A DNA stretch of 64,000 bases from Hymenobacter elongatus (GCF_004745955.1 NZ_SRLD01000020.1:32276-96275), one strand, 5' to 3'. Counted from the first letter of the stretch, positions 40,139 to 48,556 are shown. Numbers and translations: made by a program. The notes: generated by a model from the sequence alone, not told the origin.

Positions 40139-41932
40139 CTACATCCGCTCGGGCACCTCAATGCCCAGCAGCTGCATGGTGGCTTTGATGGCGCGGCCCG
40201 TTTGGGCCGACAGCGCCACGCGGAAAGCCCGCTTGGTTTCATCGGGCTCGGCCAGCACCTGCACCTCGGCGTAGAAGCGGTTGTAGGCTTTGGCCAGATC
40301 ATAGGCGTACTGGGCCGCAATGGCGGGCGAGAACGTGCGGGCCGCTTCCGTCACGACGGAGGCGTAGCGGGCCAGCTCCTCTATCATTTCCCGCTCCGAC
40401 TTCTGCAGCTCGGGCAGCGCCAGAAAATACGCTTTTTCGTTGATACCCATTTGCGCCGCCTTGCGCCGCAGCTGGGCAATGCGGGCGTGCGAATACTGAA
40501 TAAACGGCCCCGTGTGCCCTTCCAGGCTCACCGACTCCTCGGGGTTGAAGAGCATGCGCTTTTTGGGGTCCACTTTCAGCAGGTAGTATTTCAGCGCCCC
40601 CAGGCCCAGCGTGTGGAAAAGCCGGGCTTGCTCGTCTTCGCTCAGGCCTTCTATTTTGCCTTTCTCCAGCGTGGCGGCTTGGGCGGCGGCTACTACCTCG
40701 CGCACCAGCTCATCGGCATCGACCACCGTACCCTCCCGCGACTTCATCTTGCCCGAGGGCAAGTCCACCATGCCGTAGCTGAGGTGATGAATGGCCTCGG
40801 CGTAGGGCTTGCCCAACTTCTTGAGCACCGCCTTGAGCACCTGCATGTGGTAGTTCTGCTCGTCGGCAATGACGTAGAGCGACAAATCGTAGCCAAAATC
40901 GTTGTACTTCAGCTCGGCCGTGCCCAGGTCCTGGGTCATGTACACCGAGGTGCCGTCGGCGCGCAGCAGCAGCTTTTCGTCGAGGCCTTCTTCCTTCAGA
41001 TCGACCCACACCGAGCCATCTTCTTTCCGGAAGAACACGCCCTTCTGCAAGCCTTCCTCCACGCGCTCCTTGCCCAGCAGGTACGTGCCCGACTCGTAGT
41101 AATACTTGTCGAAGTCGACGCCGATGGTGGCGTAGGTTTCGGTGAAGCCTTCGTATACCCAGCCATTCATCTGCTTCCAGAGGCCTACTACTTCTTCATC
41201 GTGGGCCTCCCAGGCGCGCAGCATATCCTGCGCTTCGAGCATCATCGGGGCCTGGCGCTTGGCCACGTCGGGTAGTACGCCCTCGGCTTCGAGCTGCTTC
41301 ACCTGCTCGCGGTAGTGCTTCTCAAACAGCACGTAGTACTTACCCGCCAGATGGTCGCCTTTGATGCCCGCGCTCTGGGGCGTTTCGCCGTTGCCATAGC
41401 GCTGGTAGGCCAGCATCGACTTGCAGATATGAATGCCCCGGTCGTTTACCAGGTTAGCCTTGGTCACCGTGGCTCCCGTGGCTTTCATAATCTCGGCCAC
41501 GGAGTAGCCCAGAAAGTTATTGCGCAGGTGGCCCAGGTGCAGCGGCTTGTTGGTATTGGGCGACGAATACTCGACGATAACCGCCTGCGGGCCGCCGGTA
41601 GGCACGGGCGCGTCGTCCGGCCGCTGCACCAGGTCCTGAAACAGGCGCAGCCATTCGCGGTCGGCTATTTCCAGGTTCAGGAAGCCTTTCACCACGTTGA
41701 AGCCGCTCACGCGGGCTTCGTGGGTCATGAGCCACTCGCCCAGCGCCTGTCCAATCTGCTCGGGACCTTTGCCCAGAGCCTTAGTCAGAGAAAAGGTAAC
41801 GAGGGTGAAGGAGCCCGCGAATTCTTTGCGCGTGGGCTGCATCACCAGCTGCTCAGCGGCCACGCTAACGCTGAATACCTGCTGAATAGCCGCGCTCAGC
41901 GCCGCTCTGATATCGTTTTCGAGTTGTTGCAC
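40139..41932 (-). CDS. argS: Arginine--tRNA ligase
   Basis: A 597-residue class I synthetase that charges tRNA-Arg. The HIGH motif is NTNKPLHLGHLRNN (about 122-135). The KMSKS-equivalent is degenerate, as usual in ArgRS (GKMKSREGTVVDADEL). The N-terminal Add-1 tRNA-recognition domain and the C-terminal anticodon-binding domain (NPEESVSLEGHTGPFIQYSH and EREMIEELARYASVVTEAAR) are complete. The length is normal. Nearby arginase and arginine decarboxylase genes give the region an arginine theme, though the genes are not obviously cotranscribed. Confidence 0.97.
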   Translation of the reverse strand: MQQLENDIRAALSAAIQQVFSVSVAAEQLVMQPTRKEFAGSFTLVTFSLTKALGKGPEQIGQALGEWLMTHEARVSGFNVVKGFLNLEIADREWLRLFQDLVQRPDDAPVPTGGPQAVIVEYSSPNTNKPLHLGHLRNNFLGYSVAEIMKATGATVTKANLVNDRGIHICKSMLAYQRYGNGETPQSAGIKGDHLAGKYYVLFEKHYREQVKQLEAEGVLPDVAKRQAPMMLEAQDMLRAWEAHDEEVVGLWKQMNGWVYEGFTETYATIGVDFDKYYYESGTYLLGKERVEEGLQKGVFFRKEDGSVWVDLKEEGLDEKLLLRADGTSVYMTQDLGTAELKYNDFGYDLSLYVIADEQNYHMQVLKAVLKKLGKPYAEAIHHLSYGMVDLPSGKMKSREGTVVDADELVREVVAAAQAATLEKGKIEGLSEDEQARLFHTLGLGALKYYLLKVDPKKRMLFNPEESVSLEGHTGPFIQYSHARIAQLRRKAAQMGINEKAYFLALPELQKSEREMIEELARYASVVTEAARTFSPAIAAQYAYDLAKAYNRFYAEVQVLAEPDETKRAFRVALSAQTGRAIKATMQLLGIEVPERM

Positions 41933-42291
41933 GGGGTGCTATGTTAATAGGAGCCTCGCCGTGGACTCCGGGAAATGCGGCGGAAATTGCTGGCGCAAAA
42001 GTAGCGGAAGCCGCGCCGGGTTCAAACAGGAACCTGCGTCGCGGCCGGGGAGGCCTACGTTGAACGTCATTCCGAGCGAAGCCGAAGAATCTCGCCTGCA
42101 ATGGTATTGTCATCCTGGGCATCTTCTTTTCCCCATGCCACAGCAGCGCGGGTAAGCGAAGCGGCCCGCCAGCCACACCCCCTATGCACCAATAACAAAA
42201 GCGACTGGATACTATTCGGCCGGGTAGGCACCCTTGGCATTTTTTGCCAGGGTGCCTACCTGATGCCGATTGCGGCACGTGCTACCCGCGC
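41933..42291. other. 359 bp intergenic region with a half repeat and a hairpin
   Basis: The stretch 42064-42110 is a half copy of family 1 (GAACGTCATTCCGAGCGAAG and its centre GCCTGCAATGGTAT, the reverse complement of part of the copy at 715-817). At 42223-42260 a strong hairpin (GGTAGGCACCC...GGGTGCCTACC) lies 32 bp past the arginase stop and probably ends that transcript. No gene is seen. Confidence 0.55.
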
Positions 42292-43266
42292 CTACCGACT
42301 CGTCACATCTTCCATCCGCAGCCGCTCCAGAATAGCATCCGTCGAGGCTTCCAGGATATCGAAGGCGTTCTTGGCCATCGTATTCTCGGAGTCGAGCGTC
42401 GGATTGATTTCCACCATCTCAAAGCACACCACCCGGTCGTTTTCGAGCAGGGCGCGGCACAGATTAATGGCTTCTTCCACGTTCAGGCCATCGACGACGG
42501 GCGTGCCGGTGCCTTTCGAGAAGCGCGAATCCAGCGAATCGACGTCGAAGGAAATATAGACCAGGTCGCAGAAGCGCAGCCGCTCGTAGATTTCGCGGGC
42601 AATCTGCTTGGCTCCTTTGGCCTTGAATTCGGGCAGCTTGAAGTTTTTGATGCCCAGGCGCTCAATCACGGCATCTTCTTCGTGTTCCGTGTCGCGCACC
42701 ACCACATACACCAGGTGCTCGGGGTTGAGTTTGGGGCCTTCCTCACCCAGATTCTGGAGGCGCCGCCAAAAAAACTCGGTTTCCGGGTCCAGCTCGTTGC
42801 GCTGGCATTCCCGGTTGTCCTCGTTCAGGGCCATGGCCAGCGGCATGCCGTGCATGTTGCCCGAGGGCGTGGTGTAGGGCGAGTGAATGTCGGCGTGGGC
42901 ATCGATCCAGACTACGCCCAGCGTCTTGTAGGGATTGGCGGCCTTGATGCCGGCAATGGTGGCGGCGGCGTTGCTGTGGTCGCCGGCCAGCACCAGCGGA
43001 AACTCCCCAAAGCGGAGCGTTTGCTCCACGGTGCCCGCAATGGCCTTTTGCACGGTGTACACCGAGTCGATGTGCTTGGCAAAAGGAAAATGATTTTTGT
43101 CGAACAACACGTGGTTCTGATCCGGCACGGCCACGGCATTGAACCGGCGGAAATAGTCAGAACCCTTGTTCAGGCAGGCAATCCGGAGGGCATCGACCCC
43201 CAGACTGGCCCCACGAGTACCGGCCCCGAGTTCGGAGCGGACTTCGATGAGCTTAATGCGACGCAT
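42292..43266 (-). CDS. Arginase-family ureohydrolase
   Basis: A 324-residue manganese hydrolase of the arginase/agmatinase/formiminoglutamase family. Metal-ligand motifs are complete: GDHSNA, DAHADIH and SFDVDSLD. Also diagnostic is the N-terminal IKLIEVRSELGAGTRGASLG, the arginase-type start. The substrate is probably arginine, cleaved to ornithine and urea, judging from this subgroup; agmatine is possible because the divergent gene makes agmatine. The chosen start MRRIKLIEVRSELGAG is where the fold begins. It is divergent from the decarboxylase, with 319 bp between starts holding an inverted repeat. Confidence 0.9.
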   Translation of the reverse strand: MRRIKLIEVRSELGAGTRGASLGVDALRIACLNKGSDYFRRFNAVAVPDQNHVLFDKNHFPFAKHIDSVYTVQKAIAGTVEQTLRFGEFPLVLAGDHSNAAATIAGIKAANPYKTLGVVWIDAHADIHSPYTTPSGNMHGMPLAMALNEDNRECQRNELDPETEFFWRRLQNLGEEGPKLNPEHLVYVVVRDTEHEEDAVIERLGIKNFKLPEFKAKGAKQIAREIYERLRFCDLVYISFDVDSLDSRFSKGTGTPVVDGLNVEEAINLCRALLENDRVVCFEMVEINPTLDSENTMAKNAFDILEASTDAILERLRMEDVTSR

Positions 43267-43402
43267 ATTTACATGAGCGAAAAAAGGTAAAAGGGTTAGA
43301 TGCTTGCCGATTGAGCGGGTGGGAATTCCTCTCAGGCTTAGTGCGTACGGACCTTCCGCCGCGACCAACGAACAAAGCACAACCAAAACCCCGCGCGCGG
43401 GG

Positions 43403-43410
43403 TATCTTTG
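43403..43410 (+). promoter_or_regulatory. Exact -7 box (TATCTTTG) upstream of arginine decarboxylase
   Basis: A perfect TAnnTTTG match preceded at once by the palindrome CCCCGCGCGCGGGG (43389-43402). It would give a leader of about 170 bases, which would contain the whole inverted repeat 43461-43549. Confidence 0.5.
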
Positions 43411-43460
43411 CGGGCACTAAGTTCGACAAAAGCTTTCTTGTTAAGAAATGTAAGACGTCT

Positions 43461-43549
43461 GTCATGCGGCGCTTGCCGAAGCACCTCTACCGCAACAGTA
43501 AGTACAATTTACTGTTGCGGTAGAGGTGCTTCGGCAAGCGCCGCATGAC
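43461..43549. repeat. Intergenic inverted repeat, family 1, perfect 41 bp arms in the decarboxylase leader
   Basis: Arms 43461-43501 and 43509-43549 are exact inverse complements starting GTCATGCGGCGCTTGCCGA, with a seven-base loop. The arms run on into the family centre (AACAGTAA). A structure this stable ending 36 bases before the start codon would be a barrier or a regulator in the leader RNA. The remaining bases of the 319 bp gap 43267-43585 carry the -7 box and no gene. Confidence 0.9.
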
Positions 43550-43585
43550 GTTCTCTTTTACCTTCAGCACACAACACTTTCCCGA

Positions 43586-44986
43586 ATGGATACCTACCAC
43601 GATCTGATTGCCCAAACCTTCGACTTTCCGACCCAGGAGTTTCGCGTCGAGCAGAACGAGTTGCGCTTCAACGACATTGATCTGATGGCGCTGGTCGAGA
43701 AGCACGGCACACCGCTGCGCCTCACCTACTTGCCCAAAATCAGCTCCCAGATTCAGCGGGCCAAGGAGTGGTTCCGGCAGGGCATCGAAAAAACCGGCTA
43801 CCAGGGCCAGTATTCGTACGCCTACTGCACCAAAGCTTCGCACTTCAGCTTTGTGGTGGAGGAAGCCCTGAAAAATAATGTGCACATCGAAACCTCATCG
43901 TGGTTCGATACCAACATCATCCGGGCCATGCACGCCAAGGGCAAGGTGTCGAAAGAGACCTTTATTATCTGCAACGGCTTCAAAACGGAAGAATACAAGC
44001 GCGAAGTCACGGCCCTCATCAACGACGGCTTCGTGAACTGCATGCCCATTCTGGACTCGCCCAACGAGGTGGAGTACTACCACGACCACGTGCGCGAGCA
44101 GTGCAACATAGGCATGCGTCTGGCCTCCGACGAGGAGCCGCGCTTCCAGTTCTACACCTCACGGCTGGGCATCCGCTACGCCGACGCCATTCCGCTCTAC
44201 GAGCAGAAGATTAAGGAAGACCCGCGCTTCGAGCTCACGATGCTGCACTATTTCATTAATACCGGCATCAAGGACACTTCGTATTACTGGTCGGAACTGA
44301 GCCGCTTCGTGCACAAGTATTGCGAGCTGCGCAAGGTGTGCCCCACGCTCACCACCATCGATATCGGCGGCGGCCTGCCCATCCAGACGTCCATTCAGAA
44401 GGAGTATGACTACCCCTACATGGTGGAGGAAATTCTGCGCACCGTGCAGCGGATCTGCGGGGAGGAAGGCGTGCCCGAGCCCGATATTTTCACCGAGTTC
44501 GGCATCTTCACCGTGGGCGAGTCGGGCGCTACGATTTACAGCATCCTGGACGAAAAGCTGCAAAACGACAAGGAGCTCTGGTACATGATTGACGGCTCGT
44601 TCATCACCAACCTGCCCGATACCTGGGCCCTGAATCAGCGCTTTATCATGCTGGCGCTCAATGGCTGGGGCAAAAAATACAAGAAGATTCAGCTGGGCGG
44701 GCTCACCTGCGACTCCCAGGATTACTACAATTCCGAAAAGCACATCTACCAGGTGTTCCTGCCCGAGCGCAAGCCCGCCGACGAGCAGCCGCTCTACGTC
44801 GGCTTCTTCCACACTGGTGCCTACCAGGAAAGCCTGTCGGGCTACGGCGGCGTGAAGCACTGCCTGATTCCGGCCCCGAAAATGGTGATTCTGGACCGGG
44901 CCGAAGACGGCACGCTCACCGACCGGGTATTCGCCGAGGAACAGACCGGCGAGTCGATGCTGCGGATTCTGGGCTACCAAAAATAA
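43586..44986 (+). CDS. speA: Arginine decarboxylase (PLP-dependent, fold III)
   Basis: A 466-residue PLP enzyme of the alanine-racemase fold, the biosynthetic type of arginine decarboxylase, making agmatine for polyamines. PLP Lys83 lies in YAYCTKASHF. Further marks: HIETSSWFDTNIIRAMHAKG, the phosphate-binding glycine loop DIGGGLPIQ, EFGIFTVGESGATIY, and LGGLTCDSQDYYNSE near the C terminus with the catalytic Cys-Asp. It is shorter than E. coli SpeA, the usual state in the Bacteroidota. The start MDTYHDLIAQTFDFPTQ is chosen over an in-frame codon inside the repeat. It is divergent from arginase, so the two arginine-consuming routes may be set against each other. Confidence 0.93.
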   Translation: MDTYHDLIAQTFDFPTQEFRVEQNELRFNDIDLMALVEKHGTPLRLTYLPKISSQIQRAKEWFRQGIEKTGYQGQYSYAYCTKASHFSFVVEEALKNNVHIETSSWFDTNIIRAMHAKGKVSKETFIICNGFKTEEYKREVTALINDGFVNCMPILDSPNEVEYYHDHVREQCNIGMRLASDEEPRFQFYTSRLGIRYADAIPLYEQKIKEDPRFELTMLHYFINTGIKDTSYYWSELSRFVHKYCELRKVCPTLTTIDIGGGLPIQTSIQKEYDYPYMVEEILRTVQRICGEEGVPEPDIFTEFGIFTVGESGATIYSILDEKLQNDKELWYMIDGSFITNLPDTWALNQRFIMLALNGWGKKYKKIQLGGLTCDSQDYYNSEKHIYQVFLPERKPADEQPLYVGFFHTGAYQESLSGYGGVKHCLIPAPKMVILDRAEDGTLTDRVFAEEQTGESMLRILGYQK

Positions 44987-45000
44987 AGAAGCCAAAAACT

Positions 45001-45032
45001 TCTGGTCCGGATGGTTGAACGTCCGGGCCAGA
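45001..45032 (+). terminator. Hairpin after arginine decarboxylase
   Basis: TTCTGGTCCGGA and TCCGGGCCAGAA form a 12 bp stem with one wobble, 14 bp past the stop. The T-run is poor, so termination is likely but not certain. Confidence 0.55.
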
Positions 45033-45037
45033 AATTG

Positions 45038-45045
45038 TACTTTTG
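45038..45045 (+). promoter_or_regulatory. Exact -7 box (TACTTTTG) of the first tiny lipoprotein gene
   Basis: TTG (45014-45016), 21 bases, TACTTTTG, matching the Bacteroidota TTG/TAnnTTTG promoter at the known spacing. The predicted leader is about 40 bases. Confidence 0.6.
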
Positions 45046-45089
45046 GTGCTGATATAGTTTCTCTTACAACACTTTTGGTTTTTCCCGGG

Positions 45090-45239
45090 ATGAAAAAGCT
45101 ACTCTTATTGGCCTCCGTGGCCCTCGTTGGTCTGAGCGCGTGCAACAAGACGAAATGCCCGGCCTACGGCAGCAAGTCTGCCAACCGCGTCTCGTCTACT
45201 ATCACGGCCTCGGCGGCTACCACCACCGACCGTCAGTAG
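45090..45239 (+). CDS. Tiny lipoprotein with TKCPAY motif (paralogue 1)
   Basis: A 49-residue product: signal peptide with lipobox LVGLSAC (Cys18), then KTKCPAYGSKSANRVSS, a Ser/Thr/Ala stretch, and stop. Nothing else remains after the lipidated Cys, about 31 residues, so it can only be a short surface peptide. A paralogue with the same plan follows at 45570. The start is clear because the signal peptide begins at MKKLLLLASV. It has a good promoter and terminator, which argues that it is a real, expressed gene. Function unknown. Confidence 0.8.
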   Translation: MKKLLLLASVALVGLSACNKTKCPAYGSKSANRVSSTITASAATTTDRQ

Positions 45240-45272
45240 TTTCGGTAGCTTCGCTACTGACTCCCGATTTCT

Positions 45273-45315
45273 TGAACGCCGGTTTTCTGCAGAGCAGAAA
45301 GCCGGCGTTTTTCGT
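45273..45315 (+). terminator. Terminator of the first tiny lipoprotein gene
   Basis: AACGCCGGTTTTCTGC and GCAGAAAGCCGGCGTTTTT form a long stem followed by T's, 34 bp past the stop codon. Confidence 0.88.
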
Positions 45316-45429
45316 TTCTGAAACTCAGCTACTCTTGTTGAACGAATAGGTACAAGCACGAGGTTACGAAAACAGTAAGAGGACCTAGAGTAAATTTCAG
45401 GTTGGTGTACGGGTTTCAATCGCCGGGCT

Positions 45430-45454
45430 CCCCCTCTCCTTTTCGGAGAGGGGG
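45430..45454. repeat. Short hairpin repeat (CCCCTCTCC...GGAGAGGGG)
   Basis: Nine-base arms around TTTTC, followed by GTCAGGGGGGTGAGG. Sequences of this kind recur in many bacterial genomes. Here it lies between the two tiny lipoprotein genes; no coding is associated. Confidence 0.5.
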
Positions 45455-45569
45455 TCAGGGGGGTGAGGCGCACGCTAGAACGAGGCCGTACACTAACCTG
45501 AGAACTGCTGCAAGTATTTCAGGCTCTTCCTGTTCACTCGTTCCCACCTTTTGCAGATTGCACTTACCT

Positions 45570-45716
45570 ATGAAGAAACTGTTGATTGCAGCAGTTGTAA
45601 GCCTTTCGGCCTTCAGCTCCTGCCGCACCAAATGCCCGGCCTATTCGGCTACCAAGTCGACCACCCAGGTTTCGTCGCCCATACTGGCCAGCACCGAGCA
45701 GTCTGCCCACCAGTAG
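45570..45716 (+). CDS. Tiny lipoprotein with TKCPAY motif (paralogue 2)
   Basis: A 48-residue product with signal peptide MKKLLIAAVVSLSAFSSC (lipobox Cys18) and RTKCPAYSATKSTTQVSS, closely matching the peptide at 45090. The TKCPAY hexapeptide directly after the lipidated Cys and the VSS(P/T)I.AS tail are the conserved parts; the linkers differ, so this is an old duplication. ACCTTTTG (45546-45553) is a weaker -7 candidate. A strong terminator follows. Function unknown; see findings. Confidence 0.8.
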   Translation: MKKLLIAAVVSLSAFSSCRTKCPAYSATKSTTQVSSPILASTEQSAHQ

Positions 45717-45735
45717 CGCTACTCCGCGCCGTAGC

Positions 45736-45783
45736 CCCCGTCGTCGGCCTCCGACCAGGAAGCAAACGACGGGGGCTACGCTG
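45736..45783. terminator. Hairpin between the tiny lipoprotein gene and gmhB-like gene
   Basis: GTAGCCCCCGTCGT and ACGACGGGGGCTAC pair around a 20-base loop in the gap between two convergent genes. It could serve both. Confidence 0.8.
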
Positions 45784-45786
45784 TTT

Positions 45787-46332
45787 TCAGGTATTCCGGG
45801 AGCCCAGGATGATACTGGTGGCGGCGCGCAGGTCGCTAGCATACAGTTCGGGGCGCGGTTCTTCACCCTCGCCCACCAAAATGCCGCGCACACCCACTGT
45901 AGCCCCAGCCGCCAAATCGCGCAGCCGGTCACCGACAATCCAGCTTTGCGTGGGGTCGATGTTGAAACGAGCCAGGGCCTTTTCCAGCATCAGCGAGTCG
46001 GGCTTACGCAGCAGCGACTCGCTCACGCTGGGGTGGCCGCTGGCAAAATAAAACGCGTCGATGGCGTTGTGGCAGGCCTGCTGCAGCTTATCGTGACAGG
46101 CCTGCACGTCGCGGGCCGTGTAGAGGCCTTTGGCAATTCCGGCCTGATTGGTCACTACGATCAGGCGGTAGCCGGCGGCCTTCAGCCGAGCCAGGCTGTC
46201 GGGGACGCCTTCTAGCACCACAAAATCCTCGGGGCGCCAAACATAGTCGCCCATTTCCTGGTTTAAAACACCATCACGGTCCAGGAAAACGGCTTTTTCT
46301 CGGGCGGGCTGTTCGGTTTCAGGTGCATGCAT
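45787..46332 (-). CDS. gmhB: GmhB-like HAD phosphatase
   Basis: A 181-residue HAD-superfamily phosphatase of the histidinol-phosphatase/GmhB branch. The catalytic Asp pair is in FLDRDGVLN (Asp18, Asp20), with the phosphate-binding TNQAGIAKG loop, the Lys of RKPDSLM and the final acidic pair GDRLRDLAAG. In this branch the enzyme dephosphorylates D-glycero-manno-heptose 1,7-bisphosphate, feeding lipopolysaccharide heptose; the heptosyltransferase-type gene at 56858 fits that pathway. The Cys-rich zinc loop usual in E. coli GmhB is reduced (only CHDK and CHNA remain), as in several distant homologues. Confidence 0.85.
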   Translation of the reverse strand: MHAPETEQPAREKAVFLDRDGVLNQEMGDYVWRPEDFVVLEGVPDSLARLKAAGYRLIVVTNQAGIAKGLYTARDVQACHDKLQQACHNAIDAFYFASGHPSVSESLLRKPDSLMLEKALARFNIDPTQSWIVGDRLRDLAAGATVGVRGILVGEGEEPRPELYASDLRAATSIILGSRNT

Positions 46333-46378
46333 ACCGGCAAAGCTACGGATTCGGGGGCAGCGGCTGCCCGGTGGCGGT

Positions 46379-46386
46379 TACCTTTG
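46379..46386 (+). promoter_or_regulatory. Exact -7 box (TACCTTTG) of the protoporphyrinogen oxidase gene
   Basis: TACCTTTG with the start codon 23 bases downstream. No convincing -33 element is visible. Confidence 0.55.
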
Positions 46387-46409
46387 CGCCTTCCTATATT
46401 TGGTACATC

Positions 46410-47741
46410 ATGCGGATAGCTATTCTTGGCGGCGGTATTTCGGGACTCACCCTGGCCTTTTATCTGCAGCGGGCCGGCGTGGCCTACGACCTGTTCGAGG
46501 CCAGTGCCCAGCCGGGCGGCAATATTCGCTCTGAGCAGGTGGACGGATATTTGCTCGAAACCGGCCCCAATTCCCTGCAGCTTTCCGATGAGCTCAGCGA
46601 GGTATTGGACTTGCTGAAGCTGACCGATCAAATCGAGGAAACGGCCGCCGTGAGTGCCAACCGCTACGTGCTGCGCGCGGGCAAATACCAGAAGCTGCCA
46701 GCAGCGCCGCCGGCGCTGCTGTTCAATGGCTTTTTTAGCCTCAAAGCCAAGTACAACCTGCTGCGGGAGCTAAGCCGCCCAGCGTTGCCGGCCAACCCCG
46801 AGGAAACCCTGGCGGGTTTTTTCCGCCGCCGCTTCGGCCCCGAAATCGTCGACTACGCCCTGAATCCGTTCATTTCGGGTATTTATGCCGGCGACCCGGA
46901 GCAGCTGTTGCTGCACAAGACTTTTCCCAAACTGGCCGCCATGGAGCAGACATACGGCTCGGTGCTGCGGGGCCTGGCCAAAGGCGGCACACCCGGGACC
47001 CGACGGCGCATCATTTCGCTACGCGGCGGCCTGCAAGCCTTGCCGACAGCGTTAGCCGCTCACCTTTCCCAGGCACATTTCGGGCAGGGCGTAACGAATA
47101 TCGCACGCACCACAACGGGCAGCTACACGCTGGAAACCACCGCCGGCCCCACCGGCACAGCCTACGACGCCCTGGTGTTGGCCCTGCCAGCCTACGCCGC
47201 CGCGCCGCTGCTGCAGCCGCTATTTCCGGCAGCGGCAGCGGCGCTGGCGGCGGTGTATTATCCTCCGATGACGGCTATCTACACGGCCTACTTGCGGGCC
47301 GATGTAACGCACCCGCTGGATGGGTTTGGGGCGCTGCATCCGAAGGTGGAGCAGCCCTACGCCGCCGGTAGCATCTGGACCAGCTCCATCTACCCGGGCC
47401 GGGTGCCGCCCGGATACGTTTTGTTTACCACTTTTGTGGGCGGCACGCAGTATGAGGCGCAGGCACGGCAGCCCGCGGCGGAACAAAAAGCCCAGGTTCA
47501 CGCCGAGCTGAGCCGGTTATATGGCATTCGGGCGGTGCAACCCGCGTGGCAATACCGGTACTCTTGGGAGCGGGCCATTCCGCAGTTCGACTACCGCATC
47601 GGGGCCGCCCATGCCGCCGCCGCCGCTCTGCTGCCCCAAGGCATTTATACTTCGGCCAACTGGCTGGCCGGTGTGGGCGTGCCCGACTGCATCCGGCACG
47701 CACGGGATTTGGCCGAAAAAATTGCGAAGGGCGCAAACTGA
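46410..47741 (+). CDS. hemG: Protoporphyrinogen/coproporphyrinogen oxidase
   Basis: A 443-residue FAD enzyme of the oxygen-dependent HemY/HemG type that makes protoporphyrin IX (or coproporphyrin III) in haem synthesis. The FAD Rossmann motif is ILGGGISGLTLAFYLQRAG (Gly7-Gly12). Typical segments follow: PGGNIRSEQVDGYLLETGPN, RRRFGPEIVDYALNPFISGI (the family landmark), GGLQALPTALAAHL, and NWLAGVGVPDCIRHARDLAE near the C terminus, the FAD-closing end. The length is right. It starts 77 bp from the divergent gmhB-like gene. Confidence 0.93.
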   Translation: MRIAILGGGISGLTLAFYLQRAGVAYDLFEASAQPGGNIRSEQVDGYLLETGPNSLQLSDELSEVLDLLKLTDQIEETAAVSANRYVLRAGKYQKLPAAPPALLFNGFFSLKAKYNLLRELSRPALPANPEETLAGFFRRRFGPEIVDYALNPFISGIYAGDPEQLLLHKTFPKLAAMEQTYGSVLRGLAKGGTPGTRRRIISLRGGLQALPTALAAHLSQAHFGQGVTNIARTTTGSYTLETTAGPTGTAYDALVLALPAYAAAPLLQPLFPAAAAALAAVYYPPMTAIYTAYLRADVTHPLDGFGALHPKVEQPYAAGSIWTSSIYPGRVPPGYVLFTTFVGGTQYEAQARQPAAEQKAQVHAELSRLYGIRAVQPAWQYRYSWERAIPQFDYRIGAAHAAAAALLPQGIYTSANWLAGVGVPDCIRHARDLAEKIAKGAN

Positions 47742-47746
47742 ATCTT

Positions 47747-47754
47747 TATCTTTG
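47747..47754 (+). promoter_or_regulatory. Exact -7 box (TATCTTTG) four bases before a start codon
   Basis: With the box this close, transcription should begin at or next to the ATG at 47759, so the message of the following glycosyltransferase gene is probably leaderless. Confidence 0.55.
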
Positions 47755-47758
47755 ACCA

Positions 47759-48556
47759 ATGAATAATGGGCTCGTCCTGATACCTACCTATAATGAGCAC
47801 GAAAATGCGGAGCTGATTATCCGCAAAGTTTTTTCGCTGCCCAGAGGGTTCGACGTGCTTATTATCGACGACGGCTCGCCCGACGGCACGGCGCATATCG
47901 TGCGGCAGTTGCAGCGCGAGTTTCCCGACCAGCTTTTCCTGGAGGAGCGTAGCGGCAAGCTAGGCCTGGGCACGGCCTACATCCACGGCTTCCGCTGGGC
48001 TCTGGAGCGCGGCTACCAGTATGTATTTGAGATGGATGCCGACTTTTCGCACAACCCCGACGACTTACTGCGCCTCTATGATGCCTGCGCCGTCGATGGC
48101 TACGATATGGCCATTGGCTCGCGCTACATTCAGGGCGTGAACGTAGTTAACTGGCCCATGGACCGCGTGCTGATGTCGTGGTTTGCGTCTGCTTACGTGC
48201 GCATGGTGACGGGCATGCCCATTGCCGATGCCACGGCGGGCTTCAAGTGCTACACGGCCCGCGTGCTGCGCACCGTGCTGCTCGACCGGATTCGCTTCGT
48301 GGGCTACGCCTTCCAGATTGAGATGAAATGGCTGGCCTACAAGTATGGCTTCCGCATCAAGGAAGTGCCGATTATCTTCACGGACCGCACCCGGGGCACG
48401 TCCAAAATGACTAAGGGCATCTTCCAGGAAGCACTATTTGGAGTAGTGCAGATGAAGATCAGCAGTATGTTTCGGCGCTTTGAGCTGGTAGCGCCTACTT
48501 CTGCCACCGCGCCCGTTTCGGCGGCGGCGGCAACCCCGGCCCCCAAATCCCGGTAA
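47759..48556 (+). CDS. Dolichol-phosphate-mannose-synthase-like GT2 glycosyltransferase
   Basis: A 265-residue GT-A fold enzyme resembling eukaryotic DPM1 and bacterial polyprenol-monophosphomannose synthase. The N terminus LVLIPTYNEHENAELIIRKV, then DVLIIDDGSPDGTAHIVRQL, the DxD metal motif FEMDADFSHNPDDLL and the closing FTDRTRGTSKMTKGIFQEAL are characteristic. It transfers a hexose, usually mannose, from its nucleotide donor to a polyprenyl phosphate, feeding envelope glycans. A Pro/Ala tail ends it. ATG 47759 is the only start that keeps the first beta strand, and a -7 box sits four bases before it. The next gene (TerC) follows 42 bp later. Confidence 0.93.
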   Translation: MNNGLVLIPTYNEHENAELIIRKVFSLPRGFDVLIIDDGSPDGTAHIVRQLQREFPDQLFLEERSGKLGLGTAYIHGFRWALERGYQYVFEMDADFSHNPDDLLRLYDACAVDGYDMAIGSRYIQGVNVVNWPMDRVLMSWFASAYVRMVTGMPIADATAGFKCYTARVLRTVLLDRIRFVGYAFQIEMKWLAYKYGFRIKEVPIIFTDRTRGTSKMTKGIFQEALFGVVQMKISSMFRRFELVAPTSATAPVSAAAATPAPKSR

